From contig DKIT01000067.1 of NCBI GenBank assembly GCA_002454415.1, positions 1,340 through 25,442 of the forward strand: DNA of 24,103 bases. The letters are read 5' to 3'. The notes beneath the pieces were generated by a model, which was not told the DNA's origin, ran no database searches, and was given only the letters and a program-made list of their open reading frames with translations. Position numbers and translations under genes: made by a program. The DNA is from Sphingobacterium sp. UBA6711 (lineage in GTDB: Bacteria > Bacteroidota > Bacteroidia > Sphingobacteriales > Sphingobacteriaceae). Below, piece by piece: positions 1 to 8,225 of this stretch. Position 1 is the first letter of the stretch. Each line of letters begins with the position of its first letter.

Positions 1-877
1 AGACCGTGTTTTCAAGTAAATTGTTTTGTCGGAGTCGATCGACAATTTGACCTACATAAGCATCCATACGGCTAACCATGCTCGCATACATCGCATGAGG
101 TTTCTCGGCAGATGCATAGCCTGCAATGGTTGCTTTAGGGCCATAGTCATTTCCTTTGTGAGGTTTTTCTTCAAATTTGTCGGCATATAACTGATAATAA
201 ATATCATCCGGACCAGACAGTTCGGCGTGAGGTAGCACTGTAGGAACAAACAAAAAGAATGGCTTGTCCTTGTTTGTATCAATGAAGTGCAAGGTCTTAT
301 CTTGTATTAATGCTGGGGCATACTGACCTTTGGCCATCAAGCTATTGCCATCGAGCTCAATTTTTTCCTTGTTGTGCCATAGATGTGTGGGGTAATAGCG
401 GTGGGATTGACGTTGACAATTGTAGCCATAGAATTCATCGAAGCCCTTTTGATCGGGAGCGCCTGTTGTATTGACCATTCCGAGTCCCCATTTTCCAAAC
501 GCGCCGGTTGTATATCCTGCTTGTTGGAGGAGCATAGCAAACGTCTGTACGGAGTCCGTTAGCGGCTGTTGTCCTTCGGGTTCGATTTCTTTGTTGCCCC
601 GTACATAAGTATGTCCGGTGTGTTGTCCTGTCATTAAAGATGACCGAGATGGGGCACATACCGATGTGCCCGCATAAAAATTGACAAATTTCATTCCTTT
701 ATTAGCAAGGGAATCAATGTGTTTGGTCTCAATTTTTTGTTGACCATAGGCGCCAAGATCTCCATAACCAAGATCATCTGCCATAATAAATACGATATTA
801 GGCCTTTGATCTTTCTTTTGAGCCATTACAAAGCCAGTGAATGTTAAGAGAAAAGAGATTACGAGTACTTTTTTCAT
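1..877 (-). CDS. Secreted type I sulfatase (S1 family), C-terminus cut by window edge
   Basis: The reverse strand is open from an ATG at 877 to the left edge, giving the first 292 residues. An SPI-type signal peptide (MKKVLVISFLLTFTGFVMA, then Gln20) is followed by the alkaline-phosphatase-like fold start PNIVFIMADDLGYGD, whose Asp34/Asp35 are the usual metal ligands. The sulfatase signature CAPSR lies at 74-78 and continues SSLMTGQHTGHT; Cys74 is the residue converted to formylglycine. Further family landmarks are FGKWGLG, GFDEFYGYN and FVPTVLPHAEL. About 150-200 C-terminal residues are expected beyond the edge. It should hydrolyse a sulfate ester in the periplasm, but the substrate cannot be read from sequence. 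It is transcribed away from the lacI-type gene. No copy of the 16-bp operator found before the GH92 units is seen upstream, so its membership of the same regulon is only inferred from position. Confidence 0.93.
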   Translation of the reverse strand, partial: MKKVLVISFLLTFTGFVMAQKKDQRPNIVFIMADDLGYGDLGAYGQQKIETKHIDSLANKGMKFVNFYAGTSVCAPSRSSLMTGQHTGHTYVRGNKEIEPEGQQPLTDSVQTFAMLLQQAGYTTGAFGKWGLGMVNTTGAPDQKGFDEFYGYNCQRQSHRYYPTHLWHNKEKIELDGNSLMAKGQYAPALIQDKTLHFIDTNKDKPFFLFVPTVLPHAELSGPDDIYYQLYADKFEEKPHKGNDYGPKATIAGYASAEKPHAMYASMVSRMDAYVGQIVDRLRQNNLLENTV

Positions 878-1200
878 TAATTATTTTACGGTTTTAAATC
901 GTTATATAGTATTTTATACTGGTTAAGATTAGCATCATCTTTTCACAAAGTCTCAATAGATCCATTGACGAGAAGTGAAAGCATAATTTATAAATCTAAT
1001 GAAAAATATTTAGCTGAATATAATAAGCAAAAAGGGCGATAGAGACCGAAATTGTCAGATGCTGTAATCAACTGACAGCAGGCATTATTTGGGTTCTACG
1101 CATACGTTTGTGTAATATTTTATTGTCTACTGCCGATTGTATTGGAGCATATGTTCATTTTTATTTTCTAATTTCACCTTAATTTTATGAAAATGCTCTT
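878..1200. other. Divergent intergenic region between sulfatase and LacI-type regulator
   Basis: This 323-bp AT-rich stretch shows no convincing gene. It must carry the promoters for both flanking genes. A TAnnTTTG -7 box (TACGTTTG) is at 1103-1110 on the plus strand, and two overlapping short inverted repeats lie at 1053-1080 (TGTCAG-N13-CTGACA and TGCTGT-N9-ACAGCA). I could not pick a minus-strand promoter with confidence. Confidence 0.6.
1103..1110 (+). promoter_or_regulatory. Candidate Bacteroidota -7 box for the lacI-type operon
   Basis: TACGTTTG matches the Bacteroidota primary sigma factor -7 consensus TAnnTTTG exactly, about 90 bp before the ATG at 1201. No well-spaced -33 TTTG is seen, so the call rests on one element. 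The preceding bases make ATACGTTT, the core of the operator found at 10138 and 15773, so repressor binding here (autoregulation) is conceivable but weak. Confidence 0.4.
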
Positions 1201-2187
1201 ATGGCCAAATCAATTAAAGAAATAGCACAAGAACTCAATGTGTCTAAATCAACTGTTTCGTTGGTAATTAATCATAAAGCTGAACGAGCCAGAATCAGCA
1301 AAGAGTTGGAAAGTAGAGTGCTGGCCTATGTGGAGAAAGTAGGTTATAAGCCTAATGCTCTCGCTAAAAGTTTGGCGACAGGTCGTTCAAATACAATAGG
1401 TCTGATTGTGGAGAATATTGGCGATTCTTTTTTTGGTCCCTTTGCATTGTATGTGGAAGAATTATTTCGAAAAAAAAATTATCACGTTTTATATAGCAGT
1501 ACGCTGGGAGATCCGCAGAATGCTCGTGATATTATTGACTCCATGTTGGAGAAAAAAGTAGAAGGAATTATCCTAGCTCCCACTGTGGACTTAGAAAGTT
1601 ACCAACAGAAAATAATGGAGTATCGAGTTCCATTGGTCGTTTTTGATAGAAATTCTCCGAATGTTGAGACTCATTATGTACATATTGATAATGAGGTCAG
1701 TGGAAGAAAAGCTTGCGTTCATTTGAACGCTATCGGTTGTCGAAACTTTGGATTAGTGACTATAGATTCGGATCAGCCTCAGATGTTAGCACGTAGACAG
1801 GCTTATTTGGATTTTTGTAATGAGTATAATATGAAGCCGCGTGTGTTAGCGTTGCCCTATCAGCATTTGAAACAGAAGGGCTCGCATATGTTGAAAAGTT
1901 GGAGGTTACAGCATAGCGAGTTAGATGGTCTGTTTTTTACAACAAATTACCTATGTGTTCTCGGGTTGAAGTCTTTGCGATCAGAAAGAGAAAGAGGCTT
2001 CGATTACCCCATGCTGTCTTTTGATGACCACGAATTGTTTGATATATTAAATCCTAAAGTCTCGTGTATACAGCAACCATTAGAATCTTTGGCAAAAACT
2101 TGTGCAAAAGTATTGTTGAAGGAGATAGAGCAAGGGATTTCTACACCGAAAGAATATATCGTGAGGTCGAAGCTTATTGTACGTTAA
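1201..2187 (+). CDS. LacI/GalR-family transcriptional regulator
   Basis: 328 aa, the usual LacI-family length. The N-terminal helix-turn-helix spans about residues 3-24 (SIKEIAQELNVSKSTVSLVI). A hinge helix follows (YKPNALAKSLAT, 49-60); Leu58 occupies the place of the leucine that inserts into the central CpG step of LacI-family operators. The periplasmic-binding-protein-like effector domain runs from about 64 (NTIGLIVENI) to the end, with VEGIILAP and VVFDRN as typical strands. The ATG at 1201 is chosen because nearby upstream ATGs are in another frame. A kinase gene follows after 35 bp, then a response regulator, suggesting one operon. Three dyads with central CG (4413, 10138, 15773) sit before the catabolic units and are its likely targets. 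The inducer is probably a mannose-containing sugar (inference from the regulon). Confidence 0.95.
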   Translation: MAKSIKEIAQELNVSKSTVSLVINHKAERARISKELESRVLAYVEKVGYKPNALAKSLATGRSNTIGLIVENIGDSFFGPFALYVEELFRKKNYHVLYSSTLGDPQNARDIIDSMLEKKVEGIILAPTVDLESYQQKIMEYRVPLVVFDRNSPNVETHYVHIDNEVSGRKACVHLNAIGCRNFGLVTIDSDQPQMLARRQAYLDFCNEYNMKPRVLALPYQHLKQKGSHMLKSWRLQHSELDGLFFTTNYLCVLGLKSLRSERERGFDYPMLSFDDHELFDILNPKVSCIQQPLESLAKTCAKVLLKEIEQGISTPKEYIVRSKLIVR

Positions 2188-2222
2188 AAATAGGATGCTT
2201 GCAAGGAGAAATTTAAAATTAT

Positions 2223-3665
2223 TTGCGTGTAGTGAAAAGAATAATAGATAGGTTTTTATTTGAGAATAAGTCCGATCAAATTAGAATTATTCAATGGCTT
2301 GCAGTTATTGGATTTATTGTGTTGATTGCTCTTCAAATACGTTTGATTTTTAGCGTTTATGAGATCGAGCAATTGGAATTTTTGAAAAAGGAGAAGGAAG
2401 AGCTAAAGCACAGTTATGAAAAATCGATCATTAATGATTTGATTTTTCCTGGAGGTAAAAGTATTATAGATTCTATTTTGAACTCTAATTACGCTTCGCT
2501 CAAAAAAATACAGCAAAACCCGGGTGAGTTTGATAAGGCCCTCGAGGAAATAGGACGCAATGTTTTATCTACACTGAAAACAAAGACAACATTTGGAAAG
2601 CTGCTCAGAAGTATGATGAAAGAGCAAGGTTTAAATGACGAGGAGTACGAATATGCATTGTGTATTGAGCGGTTGTCTATCACTTTTGACGGACGTCATT
2701 ATTATGAGATTCTCAATTTTGCTGATAAAGAAGGTGGTATTATTGACGGAAATTTAGCAGCAATAGGTAGGGAAAATGTAGTTTCCGGGATTACTGTGAC
2801 TGTTCCGGATCCAAACTCGGCGTTAGTCGGGTCTAAATTATATATCAAAAAATATAATCAGACTAAAAATATACTTTTTAAAATGTTACCTGTTTTGTCT
2901 CTTGCGATTATTAGTATCCTTGTTATCATCGTCATATTTGGAATCACATGGCGTAACTGGATAAGGCAAAAAAAGCTAAATGAAATTTCGGGTGATTTTT
3001 TTAATAGTATCACACACGAGTTTAAGACGCCGCTAACGACAATAGGTGTTTCCATTAAAAATATGAAAGTTGATTTAAAGGAGAAGTTTGCGTTGGATAA
3101 TTATCGTAGTTTAGATGTTATTACTAGACAGGTCTTCCGTTTGGATAGATTGGTCAATCAGGCGCTTGAGGTATCGTCCTTTTCCCCGGAGTCGGCTTTA
3201 CTACAATTGCATTATATCCTTTCTGATATCCATGATATCATTTTGGATTTACAGATTAAATGGAAAGGACAAGCAGAAATCTCCTTATTATTTAATGAGG
3301 GAGTTGCTGACGTGAAATGCAGTTATGATAGCTTTATGCTAACTACACTTATAACAAATCTGGTAGAAAATGGGTTGAAGCACAATATAAGTTCCGTTAA
3401 GATAGTGGAAGTTTCAGTGAATTACTTTGATCTTAATCAAATTGTTATTTCAATCGTAGACAATGGGATAGGTATTGAAAAATTAGACAGTAAACGTATA
3501 TTTAAAAAGTTTGAACGTGGCGAAAGAAGCGTTCATATAGAGGGGCTGGGGCTTGGTCTGTATTTTGTGAGTAAAATTATTGAGGTACATCGGTGGAAAT
3601 TACAATTGCAAAATTTTGGGGGTAAAGGCGCACATTTTGATATAATAATACCTATGATAAAATAA
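2223..3665 (+). CDS. Membrane sensor histidine kinase
   Basis: 480 aa as read from a TTG at 2223; no ATG is available, a GTG at 2232 is an alternative, and AAGGAGA at 2203-2209 may be the ribosome site. Two membrane segments (about 22-45 and 218-243) flank a roughly 170-residue periplasmic sensor region with no recognisable ligand domain. The cytoplasmic part has a HisKA H-box (HEFKTPL; phospho-acceptor His265), an N-box (NLVENGLKHN; Asn383), a G1 box (DNGIGIE, 413-419) and a G2 box (GLGLGL, 441-446), so it should be catalytically competent. It is a classical kinase of the RprX type, not a hybrid (HTCS) sensor of the kind often found with SusC/SusD loci. Its stop overlaps the response-regulator start by one base (TAATG), implying translational coupling and a cognate pair. 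The signal sensed is unknown. Confidence 0.93.
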   Translation: MRVVKRIIDRFLFENKSDQIRIIQWLAVIGFIVLIALQIRLIFSVYEIEQLEFLKKEKEELKHSYEKSIINDLIFPGGKSIIDSILNSNYASLKKIQQNPGEFDKALEEIGRNVLSTLKTKTTFGKLLRSMMKEQGLNDEEYEYALCIERLSITFDGRHYYEILNFADKEGGIIDGNLAAIGRENVVSGITVTVPDPNSALVGSKLYIKKYNQTKNILFKMLPVLSLAIISILVIIVIFGITWRNWIRQKKLNEISGDFFNSITHEFKTPLTTIGVSIKNMKVDLKEKFALDNYRSLDVITRQVFRLDRLVNQALEVSSFSPESALLQLHYILSDIHDIILDLQIKWKGQAEISLLFNEGVADVKCSYDSFMLTTLITNLVENGLKHNISSVKIVEVSVNYFDLNQIVISIVDNGIGIEKLDSKRIFKKFERGERSVHIEGLGLGLYFVSKIIEVHRWKLQLQNFGGKGAHFDIIIPMIK

Positions 3666-4351
3666 TGGAAGGAAGAATATTGTTGATCGAAGACGACTCC
3701 GATTTAGGATCGGAATTGGAATGGCTTTTGAAAAGGAGTGGTTTTGAGGTTGATTGGGTCTGCGATGGTATGGGGGCACTGGAGATTTGTCAACATACGT
3801 ATTTTGATCTCTTGCTTGTCGATATTCAGTTACCCTCAATTAATGGTTTTGAGGTCGTGCGCCAACTAAAATTATTGTACAAGGATTTGCGTTTTTTATT
3901 TTTAACGGCCAGGAACACCAAGGAAAGCTGTATTCAAGGATTGAAACTTGGGGCAGATGATTATATTGTCAAGCCATTTGATACCGAGGAACTTGTTTGG
4001 CGTATGAATAATATATTAGCTAGGGGTCATTCCCGAAAAATAGCGGTATTAGAAGTTGGGGATGTATTGCTCAATAAAGCTACCATGGAACTGCGAGTTG
4101 GCGAGCAAACTGTCCAACGATTGACTGGACGTGAATTTGAAGTTTGGAAATTTTTATTGGAAAATACTGAACGCATATTGTCCAGAGAAGAGATGTTAAA
4201 TACATTATGGGGTGAAAATGACTACTTTATGGGGCGTAGTTTGGATGTTTTCATTTCGAAAATTCGAAAAACGCTATTAAAATCTAAAAAAGTAAAGATA
4301 GAAACCGTGTATAAAGTTGGTTTTATCATGCGAGTACACCTAAAAAGCTGA
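3665..4351 (+). CDS. OmpR/PhoB-family response regulator
   Basis: 228 aa. The receiver domain (about 4-115) has the acidic pocket Glu9/Asp10/Asp11, phospho-acceptor Asp53 (LLLVDIQLP), Thr81 (FLTARN) and Lys103 (IVKPFD), so all key residues are present. The C-terminal winged helix (about 130-226) carries LTGREFEVWKFLLEN and the recognition-helix region GRSLDVFISKIRKTL. The start overlaps the kinase stop codon by one base. The gene ends 97 bp before the lipoprotein-SusC-SusD unit. Two GTTAACAA direct repeats with an 11-bp period lie just after its stop (4362-4380), which is the arrangement bound by this family, so the next unit is a plausible target. It resembles RprY-type Bacteroidota regulators. 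No terminator is visible after it. Confidence 0.94.
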   Translation: MEGRILLIEDDSDLGSELEWLLKRSGFEVDWVCDGMGALEICQHTYFDLLLVDIQLPSINGFEVVRQLKLLYKDLRFLFLTARNTKESCIQGLKLGADDYIVKPFDTEELVWRMNNILARGHSRKIAVLEVGDVLLNKATMELRVGEQTVQRLTGREFEVWKFLLENTERILSREEMLNTLWGENDYFMGRSLDVFISKIRKTLLKSKKVKIETVYKVGFIMRVHLKS

Positions 4352-4361
4352 ATTTTTAATC

Positions 4362-4380
4362 GTTAACAATTGGTTAACAA
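4362..4380 (+). promoter_or_regulatory. Tandem GTTAACAA repeats, candidate response-regulator site
   Basis: GTTAACAA occurs at 4362-4369 and again at 4373-4380, an 11-bp period. OmpR/PhoB-family dimers bind direct repeats of about this spacing, typically just upstream of the core promoter. The repeats end 20 bp before the -7-like box at 4401 and lie immediately after the response-regulator gene. The spacing is observed; the binding is inferred. I did not see the repeat before the other two GH92 units. Confidence 0.45.
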
Positions 4381-4400
4381 GTTTTTTTCTGCGTCTTTTT

Positions 4401-4408
4401 TATCTTCA
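4401..4408 (+). promoter_or_regulatory. Candidate -7 box of the lipoprotein-susC-susD unit
   Basis: TATCTTCA resembles the Bacteroidota TAnnTTTG element and the TATCTTTA and TATATTTA boxes at the two other operator-bearing promoters. It is four bases upstream of the LacI-type operator, so a bound repressor would cover the transcription start. Confidence 0.4.
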
Positions 4409-4412
4409 TCAA

Positions 4413-4428
4413 ACTAATTCGTTTTAGT
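4413..4428. promoter_or_regulatory. LacI-family operator 1, before the lipoprotein-susC-susD unit
   Basis: ACTAATTCGTTTTAGT is a dyad with 12 of 16 positions symmetric and a central CG. It is one base different from the copy at 10138. It ends 20 bp before the ATG at 4449. The likely ligand is the regulator at 1201-2187. Confidence 0.72.
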
Positions 4429-4448
4429 GTATGAAATAAAGACCTGTT

Positions 4449-5021
4449 ATGAAAAAACTAACCAAATTTAGACAGTTCATTCCCATTATTGGGGCGTGTT
4501 TGTTATTGAATGCCTGTGATAAATCAGAAGTAAAAAACTATGATTTGTTACCTCCGGAAGAAGAGCCGGAAATGGATATTACAGTCTATGGCACGTTGAC
4601 TGTAAATCGGGAAAATAGTGGTGGAAAGACCGCTGGAGAGGGTTCCCTAAAGGTCGTTGATAATGATTATGGGACCAAATTTCTTATTAACCCTTATCAA
4701 AATGATCTTTATATTGAATTGGCTTTCCCCGGGGGAATAGCGGCAACTGCTTATATTGTCGCGTCGGCTAATGATGCTCAAGATCGTGATCCCAAAGATT
4801 GGGAGCTTGTCGGTTCTAACGATCGTTCTTCATGGACAACTATCGATAGCAAGAAGGATTATAAATTTGATTCCCGTAATCAAAAAGTTCGTTTTGAATT
4901 AAATAACACTGTAAAGTACAAGTATTATAGGCTTCAGATTCAAGCTATTTATGGTGGAACAGGTCTGTTTCAAATGGCTGAATGGCGGTTAATATCGGAT
5001 CCGCAAAAGAGTTCTAATTAA
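4449..5021 (+). CDS. Surface lipoprotein with discoidin (F5/8 type C)-like domain
   Basis: 190 aa. A lipoprotein signal peptide ends in the lipobox LLNAC (Cys23), followed by DKSEVKN; the acidic residues after Cys resemble Bacteroidota surface-export signals. After a Pro/Glu-rich linker (LLPPEEEPEMD), residues about 45-187 form a predicted galactose-binding-like beta-sandwich with discoidin landmarks: LYIELAFPG, WELVGSNDRSSWTTID, and YKYYRLQIQA near the end. It probably binds glycan at the cell surface beside SusCD. It is the first gene of the unit, directly behind operator 1, with SusC starting 15 bp later. Such accessory binding proteins more often follow SusD (SusE/F position), so the order is unusual. 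The ligand is unknown. Confidence 0.85.
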   Translation: MKKLTKFRQFIPIIGACLLLNACDKSEVKNYDLLPPEEEPEMDITVYGTLTVNRENSGGKTAGEGSLKVVDNDYGTKFLINPYQNDLYIELAFPGGIAATAYIVASANDAQDRDPKDWELVGSNDRSSWTTIDSKKDYKFDSRNQKVRFELNNTVKYKYYRLQIQAIYGGTGLFQMAEWRLISDPQKSSN

Positions 5022-5036
5022 AAATCTAAACATATT

Positions 5037-8000
5037 ATGAAAAGAATAATTCAATACGGAACGTTTGTTCTATTGCTATGCCTTTGTTTTCTTGTAGAAA
5101 ATGCAATTGGTCAGCAAAATGGACAGGTTCTTATCAAAGGTGTTATACGCGACGAAATGAGCACAAATCTATCGGGTGTGACTATCAATAACCTAAATAC
5201 AAAGAATTCTGCCATGTCGAACGACAATGGGCAGTTTGAATTATATGCAAGTCGAGGTGATTCGTTAAATGTTTCCTATGTAGGATATGAACCTTACAAG
5301 GTTGTTATCAATAACGCAATTACGCTGAATATCATATTAAAAGCGGTTAGCAATAGTATTAACGAAGTCGTGGTAATCGGTTATGGTCAACAAAAGAAAA
5401 TTTCTGTAGTGGGTGCTCAATCCAGTGTGAAAGTTGAAGATTTAAAGCTGCCGGTAGCGAATTTAAGTACGGTATTAGCCGGTCGGATTTCGGGATTAGT
5501 CGGTGTGCAACGTTCCGGTCTACCAGGATCTGACGGAGCAGATCTTTGGATTCGTGGTATATCTAGTATGTCTGGCGCTACTGGACCATTGGTTGTCGTT
5601 GACGGCGTACAGGGTCGTGATATTAATAGTTTTGATGCGGAAGATATTTCCTCGTTTACGATCTTAAAAGATGCGGCAGCAACGGCTGTATATGGTGTCG
5701 CAGGGGCAAATGGTGTCATTCTTATTACCACGAAGAAAGGTGTAACCGGTAAACCTTCACTTATGTTTAATTACAATCAAGGTTTTACATCTTTTACAAA
5801 GCGTCCGGAACTGACGGACGGTGTGACCTATATGATGCTGCGTAATGAAGCGCGGGTAGCAACGGGAATGTCAAAAGAATATTCGAATAATTATATCAAC
5901 AACACAATTTTAGGTACCGATCCTTACCTCTATCCAAACGTTAACTGGATGGATCAGATATTTAAGAATACGGCAGGAAACCGTCGCGCAAATTTCAGTG
6001 CACGGGGCGGGTCGGAGTCTTCGACCTATTATGTATCTGGTGCTTATTATGATGAATCGAGCTTACTTCGGACGGATGCACTTCAAAAATATGATGCAAC
6101 TACGCGTTTCAAACGTTATAATTTCACGTCGAATGTATCCATGAATTTTACACCAACGACAAAGTTTGAATTGGGTGTGCAAGGTTATATCGGTAACCTC
6201 AATTACCCTGGCGTGAAGCCTGAGGAGGCTTTTGGCAATGTGATGCAGACCAATCCGGTATTATATCCAGCTATATATCCGGGTAATTTTGTGCCGGGAG
6301 TCAGTTCTGCGGGTGCTCAGCCAAATCCATATGCGCAGATTACTCAAACAGGTTATCAGAATATTTTCAGCAACCAGGTCATGTCCAATGCCCGTCTTTC
6401 TCAAGATTTGAGCTTTTGGTTAAAAGGTTTAAATTTTTCAGCATTGTACTCATTTGATATCTGGAATTCGCATACAATCAATCGGACAAGAACACGTAGT
6501 ACGTATTTAATCAATCGTTTATTCCCTTATGATGATGCTGGAGCACCAATTTTGAATAGTATCTCGCAAGGAACAGATGATTTGGCTTTTTCTAAATCCA
6601 ATGACGCAAGACGTCAATTCTATACCGAAGCTTCATTAAATTACAATACGACAATAGCAGATAAGCATCAGGTTTCTGCCATGCTTTTGTACAATCAGCG
6701 TGAAATAGTCCAAGCATTTGCGGACAATGTGACGTCATCCTTGCCTTATAGAAATATGGGGATGGCCGGCCGTGTCACCTACTCTTATGACGATCGTTAT
6801 TTTGTGGAAGGAAACTTTGGCTATAATGGTTCAGAAAACTTTGCTCCTGGTATGAAATTTGGCTTTTTTCCATCTTTTGGTGTAGGTTGGGTTGTATCGA
6901 ACGAACAGTTTTTTGAGCCAATAAAAAACACGGTGAATTTTTTGAAATTGAGGTATTCGGACGGAAAAGTGGGTGATGGAAGTAATGGAGGAGCACGTCG
7001 ATTCGGCTATTTAACTCTAGTCAATACGGGCGCTAGTGGATATACCTTTGGAAACGGCTCTAATAACGTTAGTTATGGCGGGACTGCAATCTCAGATTAT
7101 GGGACTAATGTACAATGGGCTGAATCGCATAAACAAAATTTAGGATTTGAAGTAAAAACGCTTAAAAACAAGCTTTCACTAACCGTTGATTTATTTAAAG
7201 AAAAACGGACAGGCGTTTTCTTACAACGAGCGTCGTTGCCTGATTTTGTAGGTCTAAATAGTAATCCATGGGATAACTTAGGAATTATACAAAATAAAGG
7301 TGTTGATGGTACATTGGAATTGGCTCCTTTTCCAGTTGGTAACGTCCGCGTTGACGTAAGAGCGACTTATACGTACAATAAGGATAAAATCATCGAAAAT
7401 GACCAGCCTCGTCAGCCCTATCCTTATATGGAAAGGCGAGGCAAAAATGTCCTGTCTATCTATGGGTACCAGGCCGATGGCTTGTTCCAATCTGAAGATG
7501 AGATTTCAAACCATGCGGATCAATCAGCACTAGGTGCTCAAAGAGTGGGGGATATCCGGTATAAAGATCTTAACGGCGACGGAAAAGTAGATGCAAATGA
7601 TGTGTCACGTATCGGCAACGGTGATGTTCCGAACTCGGTGTATGGATTTGGGTTTAACGTCAGCTATAAACAATTCTATTTCGGGGCATTTTTCCAAGGA
7701 ACATCAGGTGCTGAGCGGGCAATAGGTGGAGATGGTATTATCCCGTTTAATAATAGTACTGGAGCAGAGCGAAGCAATCTTTTTGCAATTGCCGAGGATC
7801 GATGGACTGAAGAAAATCCATTGGAAAATCCATTTTATCCGCGCTTAGCTTATGGAAATGCGGCAAATAAGAATAATGCGGTTGCATCGTCATGGTGGGT
7901 GAAAGACGTGGATTTTCTTCGTCTTAAAACACTTGATTTTGGATACAACTTTAAGAAGGATTTCCTTGAAAGGTTGCATGTGAAAAATGCTCGTGTCTAT

Positions 8001-8126
8001 TTACAAGGGGTTAATATTTTGTATTGGAGTAAATTTAAGCTATGGGATCCGGAGTTAAATACGGGTAATGGAACACGATATCCAAATATACGGACGGTGT
8101 CGGTCGGACTCCAAGCAACATTTTAA
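5037..8126 (+). CDS. SusC/RagA-type TonB-dependent outer-membrane transporter
   Basis: 1029 aa. The signal peptide ends near ENAIG/QQNG. A carboxypeptidase-regulatory-like domain covers about 32-108 (LIKGVIRDE ... SVSYVGYEPYK-type strands). The stretch NEVVVIGYGQQ near 110-120 is the TonB-box/SusC signature. The plug domain (about 125-235) has DLWIRGISSM, GPLVVVDGV and ILKDAAATAVYG, and closes with GVILITTKKG. The rest is the 22-strand barrel, with the EF-hand-like motif DLNGDGKVDANDVSRIGNG around residue 845 and a terminal Phe as expected for BAM-inserted barrels. There is no STN domain, so it is a plain importer and not an anti-sigma-coupled one. It should pass oligosaccharides, probably mannose-rich, across the outer membrane together with the SusD downstream. 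Confidence 0.96.
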   Translation: MKRIIQYGTFVLLLCLCFLVENAIGQQNGQVLIKGVIRDEMSTNLSGVTINNLNTKNSAMSNDNGQFELYASRGDSLNVSYVGYEPYKVVINNAITLNIILKAVSNSINEVVVIGYGQQKKISVVGAQSSVKVEDLKLPVANLSTVLAGRISGLVGVQRSGLPGSDGADLWIRGISSMSGATGPLVVVDGVQGRDINSFDAEDISSFTILKDAAATAVYGVAGANGVILITTKKGVTGKPSLMFNYNQGFTSFTKRPELTDGVTYMMLRNEARVATGMSKEYSNNYINNTILGTDPYLYPNVNWMDQIFKNTAGNRRANFSARGGSESSTYYVSGAYYDESSLLRTDALQKYDATTRFKRYNFTSNVSMNFTPTTKFELGVQGYIGNLNYPGVKPEEAFGNVMQTNPVLYPAIYPGNFVPGVSSAGAQPNPYAQITQTGYQNIFSNQVMSNARLSQDLSFWLKGLNFSALYSFDIWNSHTINRTRTRSTYLINRLFPYDDAGAPILNSISQGTDDLAFSKSNDARRQFYTEASLNYNTTIADKHQVSAMLLYNQREIVQAFADNVTSSLPYRNMGMAGRVTYSYDDRYFVEGNFGYNGSENFAPGMKFGFFPSFGVGWVVSNEQFFEPIKNTVNFLKLRYSDGKVGDGSNGGARRFGYLTLVNTGASGYTFGNGSNNVSYGGTAISDYGTNVQWAESHKQNLGFEVKTLKNKLSLTVDLFKEKRTGVFLQRASLPDFVGLNSNPWDNLGIIQNKGVDGTLELAPFPVGNVRVDVRATYTYNKDKIIENDQPRQPYPYMERRGKNVLSIYGYQADGLFQSEDEISNHADQSALGAQRVGDIRYKDLNGDGKVDANDVSRIGNGDVPNSVYGFGFNVSYKQFYFGAFFQGTSGAERAIGGDGIIPFNNSTGAERSNLFAIAEDRWTEENPLENPFYPRLAYGNAANKNNAVASSWWVKDVDFLRLKTLDFGYNFKKDFLERLHVKNARVYLQGVNILYWSKFKLWDPELNTGNGTRYPNIRTVSVGLQATF

Positions 8127-8225
8127 TCCGTAGTCTGACGAATTGAATAATAGAAGAGAAAGAACCGTGTGATATTTATGAAATTACCTTGAATAGGATA
8201 GTTTCGGAAATAAAAAAATAAGACC

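Noticed and set aside
1053..1080. Overlapping inverted repeats TGTCAG-N13-CTGACA and TGCTGT-N9-ACAGCA upstream of the lacI-type gene
   Set aside because: The arms are only 6 bp, the two pairings exclude one another, and no T tract follows; not strong enough to call a terminator or operator.
1489..1502. Operator-like sequence TTATCACGTTTTAT inside the lacI-type gene
   Set aside because: It matches the operator core at 10 of 14 bases, but ACGTTT cores also occur by chance inside other genes here (for example about 20482-20495 in the pump), so this one is not significant without binding data.
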